Assembly: GCA_022841795.1 (NCBI GenBank)
Contig: JALHQU010000058.1
Span: forward strand, 1-32,973
Direction: 5' to 3'
Source: Fimbriiglobus sp.
Lineage (GTDB): Bacteria > Planctomycetota > Planctomycetia > Gemmatales > Gemmataceae
Length of the DNA stretch: 32,973 nucleotides
Numbering within the stretch: position 1 is the stretch's first letter; every line of letters starts with the position of its first letter. Below, piece by piece: positions 16,287 through 21,876 of the stretch. Below the pieces are notes generated by a model, which saw only the letters and a program-made list of their open reading frames with translations, had not been told where the DNA came from and did no database searches. The position numbers were made by a program, and so were the translations under genes.

Positions 16287-17084
16287 CTACCCGACCGGCA
16301 CCACCCCGCCGGCCGGGGTGTACACCCCGTTCTTGTACACCCCGTTCGTGTGCCCGTTCCCGTTCGCGGTGCCGTTCCCGTTCCCGTTCGGGAACGTGTA
16401 CTTGCCCAGCCGGTACACGTCGGCCAGCTGCCGCTTCGCCGCCGGCTCGTAGTCGCTCGCCAGCAGCGCCGCCACCGTCGCCGCCACGTCGTACTCCACC
16501 TGCTTCAGCTCCACCTTGCCGTCGTCGATGACCGCGTACCGGGCGCGGGGGTCGCCGTCGCGGGGCAACCCCACGCTGCCCGGGTTGAGCACGGTGGTGT
16601 TGCCGACCGGCAGGGCGAACTGCTGGTGGGTGTGGCCGACGCACACGAAGTCCGCCTTCACCCCGGCCAGCCGCTGCTTCCACACCTCCGGGTCGGGCGG
16701 GGCGTACTCCTCCAGCGGGTCGCGGGGGGTGGCGTGGACGAGCAGGAACCGCAGCCCGCCGAGGGTGAGCATGGCGGTGGTGGGCAGGGCGGTGAGGAAC
16801 TGGCGGTCGGCGGCGGACAGGCGGGCGACGGTGCCGGCGCGGGTGGCGCGGGTGAGGTAGCGGAACCCGACGGTGCCGAACAGGTCCACGTTCTGGGCGG
16901 CCCCGTGGTCGTGGTTCCCCCGCACCCCCTGACGGCAGTGCGTCCGCACCCAGTCGATGCACGCCTCCGGCTCGGCCCCGTACTCCACCAGGTCGCCGAG
17001 GAACAGGCAGGCGTCGAACGGCTCGCGGACCGCCTCGATGGCGGCGCGGTTGGCGTGGATGTCGGCGACGACCAGGATGCGCAT
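16287..17084 (-). CDS. YfcE/MJ0936-type metallophosphoesterase with Asn-Gly repeat tail
   Basis: A calcineurin-like phosphoesterase that should hydrolyse phosphomono- or diesters with two metal ions; the substrate is unknown. Metal-binding motifs are in order: D8 and H10 (VADIHAN), FLGDLVEYG, GNHDHG, LVHATPRDP and GHTHQQF, then LNPGSVGLPR typical of the YfcE/MJ0936 group. Of 265 residues, about the last 35 are unusual: an Asn-Gly repeat (NGNGNGTANGNGHTNG, then VYKNGVYTPAGG) encoded by repeated GTTCCC/CCGTTC words. The ATG at 17084 is preferred to the adjacent one at 17087 because AGGAGG at 17094-17089 is then 4 bases away rather than 1. It runs in the same direction as the membrane-protein gene upstream. 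Confidence 0.9.
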   Translation of the reverse strand: MRILVVADIHANRAAIEAVREPFDACLFLGDLVEYGAEPEACIDWVRTHCRQGVRGNHDHGAAQNVDLFGTVGFRYLTRATRAGTVARLSAADRQFLTALPTTAMLTLGGLRFLLVHATPRDPLEEYAPPDPEVWKQRLAGVKADFVCVGHTHQQFALPVGNTTVLNPGSVGLPRDGDPRARYAVIDDGKVELKQVEYDVAATVAALLASDYEPAAKRQLADVYRLGKYTFPNGNGNGTANGNGHTNGVYKNGVYTPAGGVVPVG

Positions 17085-17193
17085 CATGCCTCCTGGAAAG
17101 GATGTTAAGAGGCAGTTCAAGCACGGACCATGCCGGCTGGTTGGAATATGCGGAAACGGGCGGCGGGGCGGACACGGTGTGAAACACAAACGG

Positions 17194-17260
17194 GTGAACC
17201 CCGAGCGGGAGCGAGGGGGTGGGTAGTCCTCCCACCCCCTCGCTCCCGCTCGGGGTTCAC
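17194..17260. repeat. perfect 30-bp-arm palindrome (family B-like)
   Basis: The arms 17194-17223 and 17231-17260 (GTGAACCCCGAGCGGGAGCG and on) are perfect complements with a 7-nt loop. It begins and ends with GTGAACC/GGTTCAC, like the element nested at 1215-1281. It lies between the metallophosphoesterase and the membrane-protein gene. Confidence 0.88.
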
Positions 17261-17268
17261 CAACGCGG

Positions 17269-17293
17269 ACGGCACACGGAGTGTGCCTGCTAC
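17269..17293. repeat. half copy of the family A repeat
   Basis: ACGGCACACGGAGTGTGCCT is one arm of the family A palindrome without its partner, directly beside the palindrome at 17194-17260. The other arm may have been lost or displaced when the neighbouring palindrome arrived. Confidence 0.7.
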
Positions 17294-17296
17294 TTA

Positions 17297-18217
17297 TCAG
17301 TTCGTGGACGCCGGCATGGTCCGCAGCATGTCCTCCACCGCCTTCAACTGCCAGCCGATGCCGAGCACGTTCGGGATGCGGATCTCCCGCCGGTCGCCGG
17401 TGCTGAACCGCAGGATCAGGTCGCCCGACCCGAACCCGAAGATGTAGTGGCGGAACAGGTCGTCCCGCTGCTTGGTCAGGCTCACCCCGAGGGTGGGGAA
17501 CGCCTCCACCGCCGCCCCGATGTGCTCGCACACCTTGATCTGGCCGGGGGTGAAGATGACGTACGCCCGGCGGTCGAACACGAACACGGCCAGCGCCCAC
17601 AGGGCGAACACGGCCAGCCCGATGAACAGGTACCCGGCCATGTTCAGGTGGATGCTCAGCTTGCCGACGGCGTCGAAGATGTTCGTCCACGCCCCCGGCA
17701 CCAGGCTGATGATGACCGACACCAGCGCCACCCCGAGCAGCACGATGAACGACCACAGCCCCCGCAGCGGCACGTTCGTCACCACCACCGTCATCACCAG
17801 CAGGATGACGAACACCACCCCCAGGGTGGGGTGCCGGGACACCCGCATGTGGAACGGCTCGTGCCCCTTGTCGGACATGTACGCCGCCCCGCTGTCCCCG
17901 TTCAGGGTGGCGTCCAGCTCGCGGTTCTTGCCGGCGTCGTAGGTGAACGTGTACTGGCCGGCGGCGGCCGCCTGCGCCGCGTCCTTCTCCACCTTCATCT
18001 GGGTGAACTTGCTGCCCGCCGGGACGATGGCCAGCCGGCTGTTCTCGAAGTACGTCCACCCGGCCAGGAAGAACGCCAGCGCCCACACCGGCCACCAGTA
18101 GAACAGGTTGCTGTGGCTGATCAGCTTGATCTCCGACGCCCGCGGCGGGGCGGTGGACCCGGCCGGGGCGAGGGGGTTCGGCGGGTAGCTGCTCGGGGTC
18201 GGGCCGGGGGTGGACAT
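17297..18217 (-). CDS. conserved planctomycete membrane protein, function unknown
   Basis: I do not recognise a named family. The 306-residue protein starts with a proline/serine-rich cytoplasmic tail (MSTPGPTPSSYPPNPLAPAG). One membrane segment follows (LFYWWPVWALAFFLAGWTYF), then a soluble stretch of about 60 residues, then three membrane segments (TLGVVFVILLVMTVVVTNV; LWSFIVLLGVALVSVIISLV; GYLFIGLAVFALWALAVFVF). The C-terminal part of about 90 residues is soluble and resembles a small PH-like fold by its strand pattern (AYVIFTPGQIKVCEHIG, DLILRFSTGDRREIRIPNVL), which is inference. The ATG at 18217 is chosen; the open frame above it has no family-like character. It lies upstream of, and parallel to, the metallophosphoesterase gene, about 200 bases away. 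Confidence 0.78.
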   Translation of the reverse strand: MSTPGPTPSSYPPNPLAPAGSTAPPRASEIKLISHSNLFYWWPVWALAFFLAGWTYFENSRLAIVPAGSKFTQMKVEKDAAQAAAAGQYTFTYDAGKNRELDATLNGDSGAAYMSDKGHEPFHMRVSRHPTLGVVFVILLVMTVVVTNVPLRGLWSFIVLLGVALVSVIISLVPGAWTNIFDAVGKLSIHLNMAGYLFIGLAVFALWALAVFVFDRRAYVIFTPGQIKVCEHIGAAVEAFPTLGVSLTKQRDDLFRHYIFGFGSGDLILRFSTGDRREIRIPNVLGIGWQLKAVEDMLRTMPASTN

Positions 18218-18584
18218 GGGTGGGGTGGCTCGCGGGTGGGGTGGGGTGTAGGCGGGTATTCGCCCGCACCGGGGGCGGCATTTGAACGCGGACAACGTAA
18301 GCCGCCGGCCCACCCGCGTCAAGCAACCGGCCGGGTACAGGCCGAAGACCTCACCCCCCGGCCCCCTCTCCCTGTCTTCCGGAGCTGCGCTCCGGCGGGA
18401 GAGGGGGAGGAAGAGGGGCGGTCGGTTTTTCTCCCCCTCTCCCGCCTCGCTGTTGGCGAGGGTTCAGGGAGAGGGGGCCGGGGGGTGAGGTCTTCTCACC
18501 AAGCCGTCGCACCCACGAGCCTTGCGGCTCGGGTTCGCCAGGACAGCCCTTCCCCGGCGGGCGGTTCCCGGTTAAACCGTTCGC
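18218..18584. other. divergent intergenic region filled mainly by a family C repeat
   Basis: No gene is supported here. The gap lies between the minus-strand membrane-protein gene and the plus-strand acyltransferase-like gene. Most of it is the repeat at 18344-18495. A small palindrome CGGTTAAACCG (18569-18579) lies just before the ATG at 18585. No convincing promoter is seen. Confidence 0.6.
18344..18495. repeat. family C long palindrome with 31-bp perfect arms
   Basis: The arms 18344-18374 and 18465-18495 (core CCTCACCCCCCGGCCCCCTC) are perfect complements. The 90-base interior carries a second, shorter inverted repeat (GGGAGAGGGGGAG with CTCCCCCTCTCCC) and a small hairpin CCGGAGCTGCGCTCCGG. 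Confidence 0.88.
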
Positions 18585-19340
18585 ATGGCCGAACCCCGCG
18601 GACGCTCCCTTCCCCTGTCCCTGCCCCGCCGCTGGATCGGCGACATGCTGCACTTCGCCGACAAGGTGCCGGTGGTGGCGGCCGAGCGGACGTTCCGCGT
18701 GCGGGCGCTGGCCGAGGCGAGGAGGTCGGTGCCCCGCCCGCCGCCCTGGCACGCGCTGGTCATCAAGGCGCTCGGGCTGGCGTCCGTCCGCATGCCCGAG
18801 TTGCGGCGGGCGTACCTGCCGTACCCGTGGCCGCGGCTGTACGAGGCGCCGTACAGCGTGGCCAGCGTCGTGTTCGACCGCGACTTCCGCGGCGAGCCGG
18901 CCACCTTCATGGTGCCGCTGGTCCGCCCGGAGGAGCGGCCGCTGGCCGACATCCAGGACAAGGTGCGGAAGTGGAAGGACGACCCGGTGGAGGCGCACGG
19001 CGTCCTCCGCCGGCTGGTGCGGAACGCCAAGCCGCCGCGGCCCATCCGCCGGCTGGTGTGGGCCGGCGCGCTGTACTGGAACGGGTTCCTGCGGGCGCGG
19101 AACTTCGGCACGTTCGCCGTCAACTCGGTGGCCGCCGTCCGCAGCCGCATGCTCATGTTCAAGACGCCCATCTCGTCGGTGTGGTACTACGGGGCGGTGT
19201 CCGGGTCCGGCACCATGGACATGCAGGTGGCGTTCGACCACCGGGTGGTGGACGGGGGGATGGCCGGCCGCATCGCCGGGGTGGTGGAGGAGGTGTTCAA
19301 CACCGTGCTGGTGGCCGAGGTGAAGGCCGCCGCGGGGTGA
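18585..19340 (+). CDS. stand-alone E2-like (2-oxoacid dehydrogenase) acyltransferase domain protein
   Basis: The 251-residue product resembles the catalytic domain of dihydrolipoamide acyltransferases, part of the CoA-dependent chloramphenicol-acetyltransferase fold. The C-terminal FDHRVVDGGMAGRI contains the HRxxDG active-site motif with H219 and D223. There is no lipoyl domain and no E1-binding domain, and the neighbouring genes encode no dehydrogenase subunits, so it is unlikely to be a normal pyruvate or 2-oxoglutarate dehydrogenase E2. Its substrate is unknown; it may acylate a small molecule or be a degenerate E2. The ATG at 18585 is the only good start; no Shine-Dalgarno site is visible. 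The GxxExxY unit begins 10 bases after its stop. Confidence 0.75.
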   Translation: MAEPRGRSLPLSLPRRWIGDMLHFADKVPVVAAERTFRVRALAEARRSVPRPPPWHALVIKALGLASVRMPELRRAYLPYPWPRLYEAPYSVASVVFDRDFRGEPATFMVPLVRPEERPLADIQDKVRKWKDDPVEAHGVLRRLVRNAKPPRPIRRLVWAGALYWNGFLRARNFGTFAVNSVAAVRSRMLMFKTPISSVWYYGAVSGSGTMDMQVAFDHRVVDGGMAGRIAGVVEEVFNTVLVAEVKAAAG

Positions 19341-19344
19341 AAGG

Positions 19345-19764
19345 ATGAGCCACAGAGGTCACGGAGGACACGGAGAGAAAACAGACGAGGGAACAGCCGT
19401 GGGCGACTCGCTGACCGAGCAGATCATTGGCGCCGCCATTGAAGTGCATCGGGTGCTGGGACCCGGGTTGTTGGAGTCGATCTACGAAGAGGCTCTTTGC
19501 ATCGAACTGGCGGTCCGCGAGATCCCCCTTCAACGGCAGGCCGAACTCGACGTCCACTACAAGGGCCACATCATCAAGGGCATGCGGATCGATTTGCTCG
19601 TGGCGGGCGAGGTGATCGTCGAGTTGAAGTCGGTGTCGAAGCTCCCCGAAGTCGCTACGGCTCAAGTGCTGTCCTATCTGAAAGCGACGGGCCTGAAGCG
19701 TGGGCTTCTGATCAATTTCGGTCAGCCTCGATTGGTCGATGGCGTGAAACGTCTTTCTCTGTGA
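19345..19764 (+). CDS. GxxExxY protein (PD-(D/E)XK nuclease-like fold)
   Basis: The name-giving motif is G41-L-L-E44-S-I-Y47, preceded by IIGAAIEVHRVLGPG. A second conserved block, MRIDLLVAGEVIVELKSV, holds D83, E93 and K95, the order expected for a PD-(D/E)XK nuclease core, and ATAQVLSYLK matches the trailing Q-x6-K helix. The biological role is not established for the family. The frame begins at ATG 19345, but its first 12 or so codons (SHRGHGGHGEK) are read from the left inverted repeat. GTG at 19399, with GAGGG about 8 bases upstream, is an equally good start and gives 121 residues. The stop codon lies inside the right inverted repeat. Base composition is visibly lower in GC than the neighbours, suggesting arrival by transfer. 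Confidence 0.88.
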   Translation: MSHRGHGGHGEKTDEGTAVGDSLTEQIIGAAIEVHRVLGPGLLESIYEEALCIELAVREIPLQRQAELDVHYKGHIIKGMRIDLLVAGEVIVELKSVSKLPEVATAQVLSYLKATGLKRGLLINFGQPRLVDGVKRLSL

Positions 19765-19782
19765 CCTCGGTGCCCTCTGTGG
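19350..19782. mobile_element. 433-bp unit: GxxExxY gene bounded by imperfect inverted repeats
   Basis: The left end (19350-19380) reads CCACAGAGGTCACGGAGGAC and on; the right end (19752-19782), read on the other strand, begins CCACAGAGGGCACCGAGGTC. They match at most of about 28 positions. Each end is made of three roughly 9-base units (CACAGAGGT, CACGGAGGA, CACGGAGAG). The unit starts 10 bases after one gene and ends 22 bases before the next start codon. No target-site duplication is seen. No transposase is encoded, so any movement would need help in trans. Confidence 0.55.
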
Positions 19783-19803
19783 CTAACAACAGTGAGGCGA
19801 GCC

Positions 19804-20274
19804 ATGACGGACGACGACCACATGCGAGCGGCGATCCGCGTCGCGCAACAGGGGATCGCGGCCGGGCAGACGCCGTTCGGGGCGGTGATCGTTCGCGGCG
19901 GGGCGGTGGTGGCGGAGGGCCACAACTGTGTCTGGCTGACCGGCGACCCGACCGCCCACGCCGAGGTGGTGACCATCCGCCGGGCGGCGGCGGCGCTCGC
20001 CACCATCGACCTCGGCGGCACGGTCATGTACACCACCTGCGAGCCGTGCCCGATGTGCCTGGCCGCCATCCACTGGGCGAAGATCGACGCGGTGTACTAC
20101 GGGGCGACCATCGCCGACGCCCAGGCCGCCGGGTTCGCCGAACTGTGCGTGCCGGCGGTGAAGCTGGCCGAGTTGGGCGGCAGCCCGCTCCGCGTCGAGG
20201 CCGGCCTGCTCCCCCGCGAGTGCGCCGACCTGTTCGCCGAGTGGCGGGCGGCGGGGCTGTCGAACCCCTACTAG
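19804..20274 (+). CDS. guaD: guanine deaminase (GuaD-like nucleoside/base deaminase)
   Basis: A cytidine-deaminase-fold enzyme with zinc ligands H52, C82 and C85 and catalytic E54 (TAHAEVVTIRR, TTCEPCPMCLAAIHWAK). At 156 residues, the GDPTAHAEV block, the CEPCPMCLAAIxWA block and the C-terminal ...NPY end resemble Bacillus-type GuaD more than the tRNA deaminase TadA, so guanine to xanthine conversion in purine salvage is the likely reaction; another base or nucleoside substrate remains possible. The ATG at 19804 is chosen over a GTG four codons upstream because the N-terminus then matches the family. The start is 22 bases after the right end of the GxxExxY unit, so that insertion separates guaD from the upstream gene. 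Confidence 0.85.
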   Translation: MTDDDHMRAAIRVAQQGIAAGQTPFGAVIVRGGAVVAEGHNCVWLTGDPTAHAEVVTIRRAAAALATIDLGGTVMYTTCEPCPMCLAAIHWAKIDAVYYGATIADAQAAGFAELCVPAVKLAELGGSPLRVEAGLLPRECADLFAEWRAAGLSNPY

Positions 20275-20324
20275 CCGGGATGTGTTCTGTCGAGATCCTC
20301 AGAGCCGACCGCCGGAGGCGGTCG

Positions 20325-20397
20325 GCGGGCCGCCACAGAGGGCGGCCCCTACGCCGAAATGCCCGCCTTGTAGGGGCCGCCCTCTGTGGCGGCCCGC
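20325..20397. repeat. perfect 28-bp-arm palindrome between guaD and the methyltransferase-like gene
   Basis: The arms 20325-20352 and 20370-20397 (GCCGCCACAGAGGGCGGCCC core) are perfect complements with a 17-nt loop. It lies between the guaD stop (20274) and the next gene (20449) and resembles the other intergenic palindromes in design but not in sequence. Confidence 0.88.
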
Positions 20398-20437
20398 TGG
20401 TCTGGCGACGCCAGACCAGGATTTCGACCGAGCAACC

Positions 20438-20443
20438 GGGAGG
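20438..20443 (+). promoter_or_regulatory. Shine-Dalgarno site deciding the methyltransferase-like start
   Basis: GGGAGG lies 5 bases before GTG 20449 and 17 bases before ATG 20461, so it favours the GTG start. Confidence 0.7.
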
Positions 20444-20448
20444 CGGCC

Positions 20449-21384
20449 GTGCCCCGCGTCATGCCCACGCTGTCGGTCGAGGAACGCACCACGCTCGGCC
20501 TACGGGCCGCCGGCGGGCACATGTTCCAGCAGGACAAGGTGTGGTCGCGGCACAGCAGCGACAAGGTGGACATCGCCCACGTCCTGGCCGACGTGCTGCG
20601 AACCCTGGGCAAAGCGCTGCCCCTGGACCAGCCGTTCACCGCCCTGTCGGTCGGGTCGAGCAACGAGCCGCAGTTCCGCATCCTGGAGTCGGCGTGCCGC
20701 GGCGGGCTGCACCTGCTCGACATCGAAGGGGCGGCGCTCGACGTGGTCGAAGAGCGCATCCGCCGCCAGGGGACGGGTCACGTCCGAGTGGTCCGGGGCA
20801 ACTACCGCGAAGCGTTCGGCGACGCGGCGGCGGTGCGGCGGTTCCGCGACGCCCACCTGTGCGGCCGGCGGATGACGCTCGTGACGTTGCACCACTCGCT
20901 CTACTACAGCCCGGCCGACTTCTGGCCGGGCCTTCTGGCCGACCTGTACGAGCACCTGCTGGCGGCGGACCCCGAGCCGGGGCCGTCCGGGGCGATCCAC
21001 GCCGTCCTGATGGCCAGCCGCAGCGACGACCCGCACAGCACCACCTGGCTGTACAACCACTTCGCCGGGCGGTTCTTCGGCCACCACAACGACCAGGACC
21101 TGCGGGCGTGCGCGGCCGGGCTGGCCGCCGACCCGCGGCTGGCCGCCGCGCAGGTGCTGACGAAATCCAGCCGGGTCGAGTTCTTCGTGGACGACTTCGC
21201 CCAGTTCATGGCGGTGGTGTGGATGATCCTGTTGCACCCGAACGTCCACCCGTTCTCGGAGGAGCAACAGCGGGAGGTGGTCGAGTGGGTGTACGCCAAC
21301 CTGTGGAGCCGCGGGTTGCCGCTGGTGCAGGTGCAGGACCACGTCGTCATCTACCGCGGGGCCGGCGTGCCGGGGCTGATCTGA
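20449..21384 (+). CDS. class I SAM-dependent methyltransferase-like protein
   Basis: The 311-residue product has a Rossmann-type start resembling class I methyltransferases: FTALSVGSSNEPQFRILESA (a motif I-like glycine-serine loop), then HLLDIEGAALDVVEERI (acidic motif II) and HVRVVRGNYREAF (motif III-like). The central MTLVTLHHSLYYSP could be motif IV. The C-terminal half is helical and aromatic-rich (FFVDDFAQFMAVVWMILLHP) and not recognised. The substrate is unknown. The start is GTG 20449, set by GGGAGG at 20438; the open frame above it runs into a palindrome. There is no signal peptide. It is separated from guaD by a palindrome and from the next gene by a repeat island. Confidence 0.72.
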   Translation: MPRVMPTLSVEERTTLGLRAAGGHMFQQDKVWSRHSSDKVDIAHVLADVLRTLGKALPLDQPFTALSVGSSNEPQFRILESACRGGLHLLDIEGAALDVVEERIRRQGTGHVRVVRGNYREAFGDAAAVRRFRDAHLCGRRMTLVTLHHSLYYSPADFWPGLLADLYEHLLAADPEPGPSGAIHAVLMASRSDDPHSTTWLYNHFAGRFFGHHNDQDLRACAAGLAADPRLAAAQVLTKSSRVEFFVDDFAQFMAVVWMILLHPNVHPFSEEQQREVVEWVYANLWSRGLPLVQVQDHVVIYRGAGVPGLI

Positions 21385-21424
21385 CGGACGACCCAGTGCG
21401 GTAAATGCTTGTGTTGGGTGGATC

Positions 21425-21772
21425 GAAGACCTCACCCCCCGGCCCCTCTCCCTGTTCCCTCGCCGATGGCGAGGCGGGAGAGGGGGAAGAGTTTTCCACC
21501 CTCTCCCGCCTGCCCGCCAGGGCAGGGAGAAGGGAGAGGGTCGGCGAGCCGCAGGCGAGCCGGGGTGAGGTTCGGGCCGGAAGACCTCACCCCCCGGCCC
21601 CCTCTCCCTGTTCCCGGAGCGTCCGCTCCGGCGGGAGAGGGGGAGACTGTTCGCCGCGACGGAAAGGAGCGGTGGATGCTCGGCCGCTCCTTTCCGTCGC
21701 GGCGAAGATCGGAGGCGTTCCCCGCTTGAACACCCCCTCTCCGGCTCGGAGAGGGGGCCGGGGGGTGAGGTC
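21425..21772. repeat. composite array of family C elements
   Basis: At least three family C units are stacked: 21425-21575, 21590-21647 and 21721-21772. The last is the asymmetric short form (CCCGCTTGAACACCCCCTCT ... GGGGGGTGAGGTC), which recurs in the opposite orientation at 32879-32936 with a different loop. A family D palindrome (21650-21706) lies inside the array. Confidence 0.8.
21650..21706. repeat. family D palindrome (23-bp arms)
   Basis: The arms 21650-21672 and 21684-21706 (TTCGCCGCGACGGAAAGGAG) are perfect complements. The 11-nt loop TGGATGCTCGG is, on the other strand, CCGAGCATCCA, nearly the loop of the copy at 7871-7933 (CCGAGCAACCA), so the two are the same element in opposite orientation. 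Confidence 0.88.
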
Positions 21773-21808
21773 GCGCCCTGTGCCACGACCCGGATTCCCA
21801 ATTTTCCG

Positions 21809-21841
21809 TTGGCCTGCGTCACCCCGCCCCCGATAATCGGG
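21809..21841 (+). promoter_or_regulatory. sigma70-type promoter of the M14 peptidase gene
   Basis: TTGGCC (21809-21814), a 17-bp spacer and GATAAT (21832-21837) fit a housekeeping promoter. The -10 box is centred in the palindrome CCCGATAATCGGG (21829-21841). The leader to the ATG at 21877 would be about 33 bases. Confidence 0.55.
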
Positions 21842-21876
21842 CCGAACCGTCGTCTCGTTCCCCCTCGGGTGCTGCC

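Larger units (their letters stand above)
21385..21876. other. repeat island upstream of the M14 peptidase gene
   Basis: No gene is supported in this 492-bp gap. From 21425 to 21772 it consists of stacked family C elements with a family D palindrome between them. The last 100 bases hold a promoter (21809-21837) for the next gene. Confidence 0.7.

Noticed and set aside
17085-18326. Upstream extension of the metallophosphoesterase frame to 18326
   Set aside because: It is the shadow of the membrane-protein gene in another frame; the catalytic domain starts at 17084.
19350-19782. Insertion sequence with its own transposase
   Set aside because: The only gene is GxxExxY; there is no transposase motif and no target duplication is seen.
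21425-21772. CRISPR array
   Set aside because: The repeats are palindromic, unequal in length and not separated by regular unique spacers.
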